NCBI GenBank assembly: GCA_022818135.1
Contig: JAFMSR010000018.1
Span: 36,728,375-36,792,374, forward strand
Length of the DNA: 64,000 nt
Direction of reading: 5' to 3'
Source: Saxidomus purpurata
Lineage: Eukaryota; Mollusca; Bivalvia; Venerida; Veneridae
Shown: positions 1 through 13,330 of the stretch, in pieces
Layout: every line of letters begins with the position of its first letter
Position numbering within the stretch: the first letter of the stretch is position 1
The notes under the pieces: model-generated
What the model was told of the DNA's origin: nothing
Database searches by the model: none
What the model saw: only the letters and a program-made list of their open reading frames with translations
Translations under genes and position numbers: made by a program

Positions 1-71
1 GAGACTAAATTCCTTTCAAAAGTTTCCTCGAAAAAACAAGAAAGTTAAACTGTCATAAAAATGCCCCCACG

Positions 72-215
72 CAATTTTCAGTAACACATATCCAATTTTC
101 AGTAACACATATCCAATTTTCAGTAACACATATCCAATTTTCAGTAACACATATCCAATTTTCAGTAACACATATCCAATTTTCAGTAACACATATCCAA
201 TTTTCAGTTATACAT
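72..215. repeat. Tandem repeat, 21-bp unit x ~7
   Basis: The word CAGTAACACATATCCAATTT recurs at exact 21-bp steps (the CAGTAA word starts at 79, 100, 121, 142, 163, 184, and a decayed copy at 205). Copies are almost identical, so the array is young or homogenised. No gene overlaps it. Confidence 0.95.
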
Positions 216-2558
216 AATTGTTGTAAATGCAACGTTACTTACAATAATGTGATCAAATAAGTCAAAAACCCATACAACGGAACTTCAAACTGATTTGTGA
301 AATTTGCGCCTATAGATATTACGGCTGGGCTTGCTACTGCTTTGATGAAGGATTTTCAAGACAGAAAATGGTCCAAACTGGACAGTTCTGATTTGGCAAT
401 ATCTCAAAAAGCAAAGCAACATAATTCGAGCCAGTGTCTTGGGGTATCTTTATGGTTATCAAACTTATCCCAGATACTTTGCTCATAATCACGAAAAGGA
501 AAGTTTGGTGATAACTGGACAAAAATTAGCAATCTTAAAGCACAGTCAATGCTAATTTAACAAATTCAAGGGCAATTTACTCCAAAAAGCTTGGAGTCAT
601 CTGGTCAGTTATACACATTTGGACAAGATATTATGATAAAGTCATTGTGACCAGTGCTTTGGTGCTGAATGGATAAAAAATGTGGTTTAGCTAGCGAGCA
701 GAAATTTTAGCAAATCAAGGGCAGTAACTCCAGATAACCTGAAGAGAACTGGCTGGTTATCACATTTTAAGATAGAAATGTTCCATTGTTTCAATTGTTT
801 GTAACAATATCATTTTATACTTCAAAAGTCACATATAAATGGCATACATTTTCTTCGTTTGCATAAAGTTATGTAAATGAGTTCCAATAAAGGTTTCTTA
901 CTTCTGCTGTGAATCTAAAATATTGGTCACAATGTCAGATCCAGCCTCATAGTACAAACACATTTTTCCCCCCAAGAAGAAAAATAACTACTAAAGGTCA
1001 TTTATTGTAACTTTATAGGGCTTAATTGACTTATTTCCTGTTTTGACAGAAAGATTACACCAAAAAGATTTAGCCAATTATATCAATAATTGTCTACCTA
1101 CTTGCAAAACACAAATTATTAATCAATGAAATTGTTGTTTTGAATCACTCCTTATTCTCTACATTCCATTTGGTTTTTTTTTTATTCCCAAATAAACTGA
1201 GAATCCTTATTTGTGCAAACTATGAACCATTATAACTGTGAAGATATTTAACCTTTTGAAAGTGGATCAAATTTGTCCATAATTATTTAACCTTTAATTG
1301 TTTTAAGGGCTTCAAAATGAAAACTTTTTGACTGAAGAGCAAACAGTGCAGATCATTCTCAGACTTCATGAATGTTTAGGCTGATCATGATCTACACTGA
1401 TCAAAATGCAGAATCATTGGCTGCCAGCAGACTAGTGGGGAAAACTGTTCTTGAGAAGACCACATTACATTTTGTCAAAATTAAGTTCCTACAGCACATA
1501 GAAAATTCAGGAAAAAGTGGCAAGCACTTAAAGAGAAATGAATATTAAAGTAATGTACAGTCAAATATTTGTTAAAGACCACCTCTGAATAAAGACCTCT
1601 CTGCAAATAGGGACAAAGCATTACACTATTGCAGAAAAACTTGCGAATAAGGCCCGCCTGTCAACAAACACTGCCATAACTTCTTCTGGTCCGTTTCGAA
1701 CTCAGCATAGAAATTATTGAGACATACATCTCGATCAATTTTAAAGATGACTGGGGGTCAAAATGTTGCCTCTGGAGTGTTCATAAGACTTTCCTATAGC
1801 TTCCCTTAGAACACTATGTTCAGGTGAAACAGCTAATAAATTTTAAAGTGTAATGTAAAATACATGTAATTTAATCAGAAATGTGGTTTGGCACCTCACT
1901 GCAGAATTAATGTAATATTCCAAGAACAAAATTTTTTTTTTATTCCAAACAGTGACCTTGGATTCTCTCAATTTATTTTCGGTTTCATATCAGTAAACCT
2001 GGTGCACTCTTAAAATTCACTGGAACTTTTCAGTCATATACCTGTGCCTATACATTTTGTCAAACATTCCGCTGTAATGCAAGGATTCTCTCTCATAGCA
2101 TTTTCTTCCTCACAGAATTTTCTTTGTCTTTAATGTCGGATTCTGCTGAGATGAGCCAAGATAGCAGAAAATGAATCTCAGAGAAAATTGCAAAAATAAT
2201 AAAGAGCTCTGATAATACACAAATTGGTACTAATAAAACATTTTTTCTTTATCTCAGCTGACTTTATGAGTCTATTTCACTACAGAGCACTTTATTTTTT
2301 TTTCAATTTGGACTCTTTACGAAAAATTACCTGTGACTGAAAAAAGTTTTGGATTCTTGACAACATAATTATCACCTGTATCTGTATGAAGCTGCAGGTT
2401 GCCATGACAAACATCTGCCAGATAATCAAAGTCTTGTCATAGCATCAGTTTTAACTGAGACGCATAAATTTTAAGAGATAAGATGTGGTAAATTTCATAA
2501 AACCTTTACCTTTGGTGATTTTTCGTAATGGACTGGTCCACAATTATGACAATTTACA
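216..2558. other. Intergenic, no gene recognised
   Basis: AT-rich sequence with stops in all frames and no recognisable exon. One dispersed repeat copy lies at 1330-1432 (listed separately). At 1558 a single end resembling the TACAGT... pogo-type terminus is followed by text about 'AAAGACC', but no matching right end was found. Confidence 0.6.
1330..1432 (+). repeat. Dispersed repeat copy 1
   Basis: Shares ordered words with 2559-2661: GACTGAA.AGCAAACAG, TGATCATGATCT.CAC and CAGAATCATT.G. The two copies are diverged, in the same orientation and about 1.2 kb apart. The family was not identified. Confidence 0.55.
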
Positions 2559-2661
2559 GACTGAACAGCAAACAGGGTAGTTTACTACCAAACTGAATGG
2601 TTGTACAGAATGATCATGATCTGCACCAACTTTAATGTCAGAATCATTTGATGCCATCCAG
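2559..2661 (+). repeat. Dispersed repeat copy 2
   Basis: Diverged direct copy of 1330-1432. It ends about 25 bp before the hAT-like element at 2686. Confidence 0.55.
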
Positions 2662-2685
2662 GAAAGTTTTACCCTGTATATGTGA

Positions 2686-3131
2686 CAGGGTTCCACAATT
2701 TTCTGCAAGTAAAATTGCAGACTTTTCCCTTCTTTTTCAAGATTTACTTTTGCAAATTGCAGACTTTTTCCCAACCTTTTACACGGTTTTTGCTCAAAAA
2801 CATTCCAGGTTCTACAGTGAAATATTGTTATTGACAGCTTATATAAAGCGAATCTCAATGAACTGCGGCCAATTTCTCATTTAAAAGAACTTTTGATGAA
2901 TGCAGACACTGCTACTATTCATGATCAATAAACGCTCATATGTGGTAACGGCTCCGTTTTATTTACACGCAATGAGAACTTCTACTAGTTTCGTACCCAA
3001 ATCGGTTCAAACTTGTGTCCTTTTCCCGGCTTTTTCCCGATTTTAACCAGATCAAGGTATTTTCATGACCGGGAACGGACTTTTCGATATTCCAGACTTT
3101 TTCCTGTTTTCCCGGTAGCGTGGGAACCCTG
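2686..3131. mobile_element. hAT-like non-autonomous element (~446 bp)
   Basis: The left end reads CAGGGTTCC.AC and the right end GTGGGAACCCTG, its inverted complement. Taking the element as AGGG...CCCT, the flanking octamers are TATGTGAC and GATGTGAC, which match at 7 of 8 positions, the 8-bp duplication length known for hAT elements. The interior holds repeated GACTTTTTCCC-like words and no transposase frame. Family assignment rests on termini and target-site length only. Confidence 0.65.
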
Positions 3132-5962
3132 ATGTGACCTTACTTTACAAGTGGGGCAAGCAGCTAAAACCTATTAAAAAAGTGTGTGTGTGTGTGTTTT
3201 TTTTAATGCAAATGGTAAGGTCAAATTCTAGGGGTGAAATGCATGGACCAGTGTCCCTACTACATTTTTTACCCTCAAATATGGGAGTGACATAATGTAT
3301 TGGTGTCTAAAAGAAAGAAATAAGCAGTTTTAATAATATACGAAGGTTGTCTGGAAAATGGGTATACTTGCCCACAATACTTAAATCGTCGACATTATAT
3401 CATATAATACTGTGGATCAGGTTAGTATAATATTGGAGCTTTTACCTGATCTAATGTAGTCGCTAAAATGAATAATTAACGCATAAAATTATTGGGATGC
3501 GTCATACAAATACATGATGGTATCATTCTTGTTATGTTTTTAATGTTACTGACCATGAATAATTGTTTGCGTAACATGTTGATTAGAGAGGAGCAGTGTT
3601 ATCGTCCAACTTCCTGAAAGTTGGTAAAAATGGTCCAGAAAAGGCACGTAACAGAACCTCTGATCTTGCTTGAAATTCCCTTGATTTTCTGTGCATACTT
3701 GCACATTCTAAGCATTTTTTGTATGTGCAACTGGAATCTATGTGTGAAATACACAAAATAAATATACATGAATGGGACCACTGATGGACTGGAAGAAACA
3801 CTGAAGAAGACAGACACCTCTCATTTGTACCGACACGAAAAACAACGGCATTAGTTTTGATAGCACATTTATATACATCTCTATGTTTAATTTTCTTAAA
3901 AATCCTTTTTCTTCAATAATGATTTGATATCATAATCACTAAATTAAAAAAATATATATAATTATGGCCAGTGAAAGTGAACTAAAGAGAAAACTTTTTG
4001 TCATATTACCAGTTAGTATACGTAGGTATAGACTGTTTGTAAACAAATATTTTAATTAAAAAGATACAATTATCTTGTACAAACAGAGACATTTAGAAAG
4101 TCGATCACATCAGCCACACTATCAATCACTTGTGATGATAGAAACATCATAGATGATAAATGTAATCTATAATTGCACCAATAACTACACTGGGGATCTT
4201 TGGTCATTTCACTGACACTGATAGACTGATATCTACCAATACTGACAGCTTATAGCGACAGTTTACTCAAAGATTGGCAATTTGAAAGGAATGGCATGCA
4301 GCAGTTGATCAAATCGAAAACAATCTCAAATTCAACAAATAATGGTGCTTGAACTCTTGAAAGCTGATAAACAACACTCTGTACTTAGTATGTTCTTGAA
4401 ACCACACTGTTTACTTTTATAGTGCTGTAACACTAGAACTGAGGTTGTTAAAGGCACATGATCACTTTGGATATTTCAATTACTTGCAGCACTTGTGTTA
4501 CCAAATAACATGTCCTTAAAAGTGAAATTGACCATTGTTTGTACAGAAAGCCTTTTAAATCTAAAGTAAATGTTATCAATATTGGGCTTTTATTCAATGA
4601 TACTGCAAAAAATAAAATTAACTTTGTGACAAAACTTTTCCACAGTATAATTATGGTATGTTGACTTTACTTTAGAGTAAACAGATCACAGTTATATCTT
4701 TATTCTGTCTCTAAATTTATTTTTCTATCTGAGAAACATTTAAAGTGAGCATGGGTCTTTAACTTTGAGGGCTCTAACATCAGGACTGAGTTTGTTACAG
4801 TCACTTTATTTGTGCTGTATTTAGAAGCTATCTTGACATCCTAAAGACTTCTTCCTGGAGAACTTAAGTGGTGTTTTACAGTGTCATATCCTATGGAATT
4901 TGTTATATCCAATATTTGCCTTGACCTCTACGTGACTTTTCCCAAAAAGAACATGCATATCACTTTGTACCAACTTTTGAAAACTCTCAAAACAGAAGTG
5001 CTAAGCTGCATAATTTTATAATTCAACAGCTGGAGAATTATGTGGTTTTTTCCGTCTATATTTATTAAATAGCTGTTAAGTGAAAACAGAATAATTATGT
5101 TGGTTAAGACATATTTAGCCTTCTGCTAAATCAACAGTTATCATATGGATTGATCCATTTCACATAGATTTATGATAAGAGATTTCTAAACTTTCACAAA
5201 TTTAAAATTCACCTTTAAGTAGGTATGCTCACAAACCACAAAGATGCAAAAATGAGCCAATCTACAGTATTAGAAATACCTTTAATCCTTCCCAAACTTT
5301 TTAACAAATCTTATTATTAAGGTGATGCTCTATTCTTACATTTTGTCTTCGATCGCAACTATGTCTTGAGACTGTAGGTTTGCGCTTCAATGTACATTGT
5401 TGTTTCAAACCCTGAGGGACCTTAAACATCATATAGACGACAGAAAGATGCTGAGAAATTTCAATACTGATGTAACCCCCAGACTATCAAATCTCCTGAG
5501 CAACAAGAATTTCTGCATGTTATTTTCCCATGTCTTGAATTCCAAAAACCTTGACATCAGATCAACTATTCTTGATGTTTTTGAGGCCTCATATTCTTTT
5601 TATAAGTATTTCTTTAAGCCTTCTGAACTACTGTAGTTTCCTTACCACCGCCCCTGCCCTTACTAACGCTCCCCCGTATTTTTTGTGGAAAAAAAGGCTG
5701 GTTCTAAGGAAGTGCAGGTAGTTCTCAGCAAAGTTGTACGCTACCTTAAATAACGTTGTACTTAGTGCATATAACTGTCGCTATTGAAATTCAAATATGG
5801 CTGCCTCCATGAAAAAGGCAAGATATTTTGCGTCCAAACAGTCCAGCTACCCTGGTGACTTGAATCGGGCCAGGAAGCATCTAGAAAGGAATACAGTCTT
5901 AAATTTTTAACCTACAGTAAATATATAACAGGGTTTATTTGCAATTAAAATTCCTCAGTCAA
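3132..5962. other. Intergenic, no gene recognised
   Basis: Holds a short (TG)n tract at about 3182-3197. An open frame at 5397-5636 starts at a non-ATG codon, matches no family I recognise and has no convincing splice context, so it is not called. Confidence 0.55.
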
Positions 5963-6060
5963 ATGGACAAGAGCTGTCACTGCTAGTGACATATGCCCTC
6001 TAACTTGAATCTTTGAGATTACCTTTCAGTGGCGGACCCCAGTTTGAGCACCAAACACTT
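5963..6060 (+). mobile_element. Pearl-like element head fragment
   Basis: Begins GACAAGAGCTGTCACTGC and carries the small hairpin CACTgctAGTG directly after the head, as in the longer elements of this window (head ACAAGAGCTGTC). No tandem units follow, so it is a truncated relic. Confidence 0.6.
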
Positions 6061-6944
6061 TTTCACATCTTGCTGTACACTTTTGTGCAATTTTGTATGT
6101 GAAGTCCCCACAAACAGAAATATGTATGGTTAGCTTATGATCAATATTGATACTACATGCAACCTTGAACTATCAGTCTTCCAATGATGTAAATTTTAAC
6201 AGGAACAAAGCTATAACTAACACAGGATTTAATGGATCATGACAGTGCAGCAGATGTGGAAGATAGAATTACTGTACACACTAACAACAAGAATGAGTTT
6301 AGGGAAAAGTACTTTTTTTAAAAGAGTTTCAAACCCTAGTCCATTAACACTTTTATGCTAAGAAAACTGATCGTCTAGACACTGACCCGGCAATGCCAAG
6401 CCTCTCTAATACCATTTTAATATCTTTGCTAGTCAGGTGACTAGACCTGTTAATTAACGATAATAACCAACTGATTCATAATTAATCATGACAACACGGT
6501 ACCTACCAGTAATAACACGGCTACCTGTTAAACCACGTTAACTACTGATATCATCTTAATTATCACTGTTAGATCAGCTACTCATCCCTGTACTATAATT
6601 CACTTTGGATTAACGATAATCCAAGCAGCTGTTTGCTGTTATGAGAGAAAACAGTGATCACGGGTTTTTCTTCATCATCCTGGAAAATGAGTTGCTGTCA
6701 ATTTAGACTCGAGGAAACAGGACTGGTGCCCTCTTGTTAGTATGCTACAGTATGATCTGTAACTTAGTGACATCATTCTTGAACAGTTCAGCCAAAATCA
6801 TCAAACTACTGTTTATTTCTGTTGTTGCATTATCCTCTCTCATAAACAAGACACTTGTTCTACGCAAACATATAAACAAGCTTGTATTTCTACAGACTCT
6901 GTCACTGTCCCTCAGGGAATATATCACAAACTGCAGTTCAATTT

Positions 6945-7330
6945 ACACAAGAGGACTAAGATGGCTTTATATCCCTCACCTGGCTACTACTGGCCAACAA
7001 TCTCATCGCAGAAAGGGTCTATGTTGACCTTGGGGTCCTGATCTGAACAATCTTCGTAGAGGTCGATACATAATGCTACATTCCAAATATCTAAGCCCTG
7101 GGCATTGTGGTTCTAGACAAGAAGATTTTTATAGTTTTCTGTATATAAGTCTATGTGAAATCAAGTGACCCCCGTGCAGTGTCAATTTTGACCAGAGGGT
7201 CATGATTTGAACACTCTTGGTAGAGGTCAACTATGCAATGCTACATGCCAAGTATTGTAGTTTCAGAGAAGCAAATATGACAAGTGACCCCCTGCCAATG
7301 GCTCCAAAGTTGGAGACACTAGTCTTCAAA
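6945..7330 (+). mobile_element. Pearl-like family 4 fragment
   Basis: Starts ACACAAGAGGAC and then reads ATCCCTCACCTGG. It holds phrases shared with 29987-30440: 'AGAAGATTTTTATAGTTTT', 'CTATATAAG' or similar, 'GGTAGAGGTC' and 'CAATGCTACATGC'. At least two diverged units are visible (about 7020 and 7190). No coding capacity. Confidence 0.6.
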
Positions 7331-8339
7331 GGCTACAGAACACACTGGAGGAGAGAGGAGTCATACCACTTGTAGTTAAGATTTGATTGCATGATAGCAA
7401 ACACTGTATATAGATCTAAATGATGCGAAATTTATTTCAAACATTTTTGTAAATTTTCAAGGGTCAAAATTTTATTTTCTGGAGCCAGGATGAGGCTTCA
7501 ATGGTTATGGCACTGATACTCTAGGATTGCATATCATAATTTTCTGTTCGTGTTTTGCAGCAACATGAACCCAAAAATGAAAGTAACAGTTAGCATTCTT
7601 CGTTTGACACATATTTTCGCGACCTCGCATGTCCGTGAACTTATTTTCGTACATTAATGTTTCTTCGATTTTAGCGATTTAAACAGTTTTAAATTAAACA
7701 AAATGTGTCCAAAAGTATGTTCAATGGTTTAAAATAAGTATTGATAAGTATTAACGAATACTGAAGGTTTTGAAGGCGCCGAATATTGCCAAAGATATAT
7801 TCATGTAGAGAAAAAATTTACTTCAAGGACAATTTGCACCTTGAGATTGCACCATGTAAGTCAATAATTTAATTACCGACCCAAAAAAACAATGCCGAGA
7901 TTATAAGTCTGTTATGACACGTGATTATCGGATTAACGGGTATACATGAATTGTGTTGTGATCGCCCGAAGCGCAATCTGTGAATTACAAAGTAACAATA
8001 CACAGCGTCGTGTCAACCAAGCAACGCTAATTAAATCCGTGTTACAAACAACGTATTATAAATTCGCCGAGGTCTATCATATTTTGTTTTATGATTGTTT
8101 ATCAATTAACACCTCTGATCACGACCGAGACGGCCACGTGCGCGTTATCAGATAGCGTCTAATTAGCTCCGCCTTCTTCCGTAAGCTAGCCAACAGACGA
8201 CGATCGATTTTTGATTGACACATCGAAATTGCCGAGATTATTTTGTTGGCGCCACTAAAATTCGCCAACTGAAAGAATTTAGCGCCACAATTTATTTTTT
8301 GTCGCATTTGGCGCCATTGGCGACTGACAGCAGGAACCC
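7331..8339. other. Intergenic, no gene recognised
   Basis: Contains a GGCGCCA-rich palindromic patch near 8240-8320 ending GCAGGAACCCTG, which resembles a hAT right terminus, but no matching left end was found. Confidence 0.45.
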
Positions 8340-8620
8340 TGCCCTGCCCCAGGGTCAATTTTGACTAGGGGGTCATGATTTAAATGATTTTGGTATGTCT
8401 ACAACACAATGCTACATGCTTAATATCTAAGCTCTAGGCCTTGTGGTCTCAGAAAGGAAGAATTTTAAAGTTTTTCCTATATAAGCCTGTAGAGACGCTA
8501 CAACTAGTACTCTAGGTCACAAAGAAGCCTGAAAGTGGTTTGATGGACGATCTGGATTGTGGGTGGTAAGAATAACCATGAGTAAATGACGAGGTGAGCC
8601 AAACAGTCAAGTTAGTGGTG
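8340..8620 (+). mobile_element. Pearl-like family 4 fragment
   Basis: Contains 'AGGGTCAATTTTGACTAGG', 'GGTCATGATTT', 'AATATCTAAGCTCT' and 'TTTTTCCTATATAAGCCT', all also present at 29987-30440, and ends with GAGGTGAGCC, like the family-4 tail AGGTGAGCTA. It looks like an old 3' portion. Confidence 0.55.
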
Positions 8621-9152
8621 TTGTTCATAGCCTCAAGGACATTGTGTGGTTTCATATTTCCGACGCAAAATTGCTTTCAAAAGTTAAATGTAAATAGTCT
8701 AAGTTTAATGAAAGATATTTCTGAATTTAATATCATTAATTTCATGTACTAAATTATTGTTGTCTGTCTTGTTTATCTATTTATGTTTCTCTATAATGCA
8801 AAGACTTAAATCTGGCACCAAGTCTCTATGTATAACCATTATATTAGTTATTTTACATCATAATTACAGGAATATACTTCCACATAAACGTTTATTGTTC
8901 CTAATATTGGAGGATTATTCAGCCCAGCATGTTTCTGATGAGGAACAGCCTATGCTCAGTTTTATGTACAAAGCTGATTTCAAAACATGCACACATTCAA
9001 TCACAAACAAATATCATATCAACTGATAGATCCAAAGACTTTCATTATTACGCACAGCGCAGAATGTGAGCCATTTCTTTATATTTTTTTTTCTCTCTCA
9101 TGGCACAACACTTGGGACAATTTGTAGACTTCAAACTGTTAAGTCTGAGAAA

Positions 9153-9290
9153 AAAGGTTTATACTAATTTATTTTAACTCGATTGTGTTATCGAGTCACT
9201 CTTGAGTCCGCTTCCTGGAAGAACCAGTACTGGTGTCATATGAGGAGGTACGGTCGTGACGCTGGTGAGGCGGATAAGCGGCAGACACCT
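9153..9290 (-). mobile_element. SINE-like tail, left arm of inverted pair
   Basis: Inverted copy of 10019-10183. Shared words include ACTCTTGAGTCC, CAGTACTGGTGTCATATGAG and GTACGGTCGTGAC. The arms are about 110 bp long and separated by about 780 bp. The left arm lacks the pol III box-B portion, so it is either a truncated copy or the arm of a foldback. Confidence 0.7.
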
Positions 9291-9536
9291 TAAATAAACA
9301 GCCTAGTATCAGCTCTGGTAGACTTACATAACATTTATTGGAAGGCTTAGGACTCATCAGTAGCACCCTGGCATTATACTGTTTCCTTTATTCATTTGAA
9401 ACAGACCTTTTACTTCTGTAAGAAAAATGATTGAGGAAATGAGAATTATACAAGAAGATTTAAATCTAATAGATCTCACTCAGTGTAACCAATTCTTTGC
9501 CTTTAATATTACTTCATCTTCAAGTTATCTCTGTAG

Positions 9537-9552
9537 ATAGATAGATAGATTT
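9537..9552. repeat. (GATA)n microsatellite
   Basis: Short TAGATAGATAGATAGAT tract next to otherwise unremarkable sequence. Confidence 0.8.
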
Positions 9553-10018
9553 TTATTCAACGTAAAATACATCTTTGTAGGCACTTATCTACTTTCTTCA
9601 ATTTCATTTTCTGGAGCTACTTATGTATTGCTTTTTTCTCTCAACAAAACATCAAACGTTACACCAAATGGTATTGATTTTGGATAAGTTAAGAGCTAGC
9701 AACTAGTAACCTAAACTGAAAAAGCGCAAATCGAAAATGCGTGAAAATTCCAGAAATATTTCGTTCCCCGCAAAAGATTTCGGTTAAACGATATGCAGCA
9801 TAGCGACTGTGCAATTGGGGTTTCTTATTTTGACTCGTTTCCAACTACCACATGTTGTCACAAATAGTGGCAAAAACTGGAACATTGCTGATGATTACAT
9901 AGATTAAATAATTAGTTGGTTTTGCTTTGCGTAGCTGTTGTATCAGGCTGTAGTACACTGTATCATACTAAATGCATGAAGTTTCATACCTTCAAACAGA
10001 AATTGAATGAACCCTATG

Positions 10019-10183
10019 TTGCAATGCATCCCTGAGGTTGCGGGTTCGAGCCCCACTGGGGTCACGACCGTACTTCCTCATATGACACCAGTACTGGTTT
10101 TTGCAGGAAGTGGACTCAAGAGTGACTCCGTAAGCTACAAGCTTTCTTCACAATCGAGCTAAAATAAATTAGTATAAACTAAT
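10019..10183 (+). mobile_element. tRNA-derived SINE-like element
   Basis: Contains GCGGGTTCGAGCCCC, a good match to the tRNA/pol III box B (GGTTCGANNCC), followed by a body (GGTCACGACCGTACTTCCTC...) and an AT-rich tail ATTAGTATAAACT. The body is repeated in inverted orientation at 9153-9290. Box A is not clear, so the 5' part may be worn. Confidence 0.6.
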
Positions 10184-12905
10184 GTCTATCCCCCTTACCC
10201 ACACCCCAACCCCCCCCCCAAACAAGCAAATTAGTGATGTCAAAAACGGATGTCATATAAGTTACTACCGCCACTTAGTAGGAGTAACTTTGAACCTAAC
10301 TGTTTTAACATGCATGCTGCACATCGTATTGATATGGTGAACATTCAGCTAAGCTATTGCAAAACCTTCCAGCCCATGCCAGATATGTGACACAATTTGT
10401 GACAAACCAGACAAATAACATTCTCGGCAAAAACAGTCTTCCTGGAATTAAGGTGGGGACATAACTACTGCATTCTACCATCCATAGTGATGCAACTGTG
10501 TCATTTGCAACTGTACACCCCCCCACCCACCTGGTACATTTATAATGTAGCTATTTTTACTGGCTTTGCACACCAGGTACCAATAAGCAATATGATTTGG
10601 CTATTGTGTAAACACTGTACAAATCTTCAACCCTAATAAATGGCGGTCCAGAGTTTAAACGCTTTAAAAAATAAATTCTGGCACAATCTAATGATTGCGA
10701 TGCACCTAACCCACCCACTGGGCTTCTATTAGGCAAGACCATACTGTACAGTGTTCCCATTTCATATAAAATTCACTGACATCAATCAGTTACTCACTCA
10801 CCTGTCATATCTCAGAAATGCTGTTTCTAGAACTTCTTGCAAAGTATGGCATGCAAAAACAGATACCAATCTACATTTCTAGCTTGATTATTTGTCATTT
10901 CTTCAATCTGGTAGAGAGTGAGTAACACTCAGTATATCACAGCCACTAAATGACTCCCGTAATCATGTAACACATACATGATCCAGATGCACATCAGCGT
11001 TAGGCTTTGTGTGCATGTGTGTACCTTAGTAACTTTAGAAGAAATATATTTCCGTCACTGCTGAAAATAGTTCATCAATTATTCAAAGAGGTTTGTTTAA
11101 TAATTAGTAAAACCTGGAATAACATGTAACTGCTTCACAGCTCAAGGAAAAAGTGCTATTGTAAAAAAAACTACACCTAATTGTGCCAAGAACTTGCATG
11201 TTATAGATTACTGCATGCTTAAGTTTTCTAAGAAAATATAAAACTAGCAAAAACAGTGAGTTCTTGTCAACTTCAGCTTCTCAGTATGCATTTTAATTAA
11301 AAGTAGACTGGAAAATTTATAAACAAAATCTATGTGATGCAAATGAGTCCCTGGAAAGTTCAAAGCTTTATACAAACTGCAATGCAATGTACACAAATTT
11401 ATGCAATAACATACGAATTTAAGCTTTTTACTTCAAGGCTGGCGGATGAGCCATTGTTCAGAGTTTCTGCCTATATGTATGGAAACTTTAGGATGCTTTA
11501 TGTTGACTAAGTCATTCACTTCCCTCAAAGACTTTTCAATGCAGCTTGTGTTCTCTCTAGTTAAGCGTAAAATGTGCCAAGCTGTTCAAAGCGAATTTTC
11601 TGGATAATATCTGCCCTAAACAGTCTGCGGACACACAATACCAAATTTTGACAATGGAAAAGATCATGTGGGGGTTCGGCAATCTAAATGATATTCAATA
11701 GTCCGAGCTCTGCTAGAACGTAGCCAAAAAATAACTATAATATGCTCAACTAGTTTATTATTCTTTTCCAAATCTGTTGATATTTATTAATACTTTAGTC
11801 ACTTAGCCTTAGTGCTGTGTCCTAGCTAGCACTCACATGTATACATGTACATGGTTTGGAACAAATTAATGGAGTGACTGGCAACTGCAGCTTAAATTTA
11901 ATGAAATTCTACCCAGCACCAGCAGTGTTTTGAGCCTGTCAGGAAAAGCCCTCAATATGAAAAGCAGGAATAAATGTCACCTATGACAAAACGAACAGAG
12001 TTGCATTTGTACAGAAGCAAACATTGTTTTAGCCAGTCCAGCGGCATATATTAATGTTTATATTATATTATTTGAGCCAATGAAAAGTGGTAGAAAATGT
12101 TCTCTCTCAGTCTCCTTGAGATGAATGAAAACTTCCCAGCGACAGACAGAAGGAAGTATGAATGGGGGTTATTGAAAGCTATAAATAAAGATGCCTTGTG
12201 CTATCTATCTTCTAGAGAATCCACTTGAAACAGATAAACTACCCTTTTATCTTAAACATTTGGTTTACATTTACTTTCTCCACTGGCAGATGGTGAAATT
12301 AATGGCTTTTCCATCATTTCCTGCAAGTATTCCTTCTAAAAATATATACAAGTTTTATAAACTAGTAAAGGTAGATATATATTAGCAATTTTTCAAAAAC
12401 ACATTCTGTTTAAAGGGTTTGTTAATAAACAAAACAGCAAAAAATTTACAAAAAGCAAGTACTGGTGTGAGAATTCTGTATCCAGACTGGGAATATTGAT
12501 TAAATGTAAGATCACAGTCTGAAATCATATAAATTCCAATAAAATTTGTTCCCTGTAAAACTCTTAATAGAAGCTTCTTACCACAACATTATTTTTTTTA
12601 TAAATAACAGGAACTTGCAAAGTATAATGCAGTCTAATGTTTTGTGCAATTTTCATCCGTTTGTCACAAAATGTCACATACAATTCCCAACCCTTCCAAA
12701 CTTTGTAAATTTGTACTTTCTTATGAACATGTATATTTTGCAATAAAATATGTTTAAACTAAACTACAATTCTACTGTAAGACAGTAAGTTCCCAACTAG
12801 ATGCAAGGTTTCTATTTCCGTTTTATACTTCAACCAAAAGGCTGAATACTTACGCATTTTCAAATAGTAAAGAAGAGCCATTGCACATACAAACCAGCAA
12901 TACAC
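10184..12905. other. Intergenic, no gene recognised
   Basis: Holds C-rich homopolymer patches near 10190-10220 and 10517-10530. No exon with splice sites or a recognisable protein family was found on either strand. Confidence 0.55.
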
Positions 12906-13330
12906 AAGAGCTGTCACTCATAAGTGATGAATGCATTGGCAGTAAAGCTCCAGCAGAAAAAAGGAGTTAATTAAAAGATGAGGCAATATAGAGTTATGGT
13001 TCTTCTAAAGGCATTGCACTTCCACTTACTGTCCTTTCTCTTTGTATGCAATCTGAACAAATTTCCTTCAGTACTTATAATTCAAAAATTAGGCATGGTA
13101 GAGTTATGGTTCTTGGGCACTGCACTTCCTTTTTATGTTGTCTCTCACTGTAATACTATGCAATTTGAACAATTTTCATCCAGTACTTTTAAAGTGTTAT
13201 ACTCAACACAAGAACATGTAGCAAAGGGGAACAATTAAAACATTTGGCAAGGTAGAGTTATGGTTCTTGTGCACTGCACCAGACAAAGTGGGGACAGACG
13301 GACATACAATTTGTTTTCTACATGCCACCT
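12906..13330 (+). mobile_element. Degenerate pearl-like family 2 element
   Basis: Head ACAAGAGCTGTCACTCATAAG carries the small stem CACT/AGTG. About three diverged units follow, each with 'GTAGAGTTATGGTTCTT' and 'GCACTGCACTTCC', the same core as the intact family-2 array at 51794-52668. It ends in a short 'GGGGACAGACGGACAT' microsatellite. Confidence 0.75.

Noticed and set aside
1558..1660. Possible pogo-type MITE starting TACAGTCAAATATTTG
   Set aside because: Only one end resembles such an element; no inverted right end was found nearby.
5397..5636. 79-codon plus-strand frame with protein-like composition
   Set aside because: Begins at TTG, not ATG; no family recognised; no partner exon. 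A protein search against mollusc sequences would settle it.
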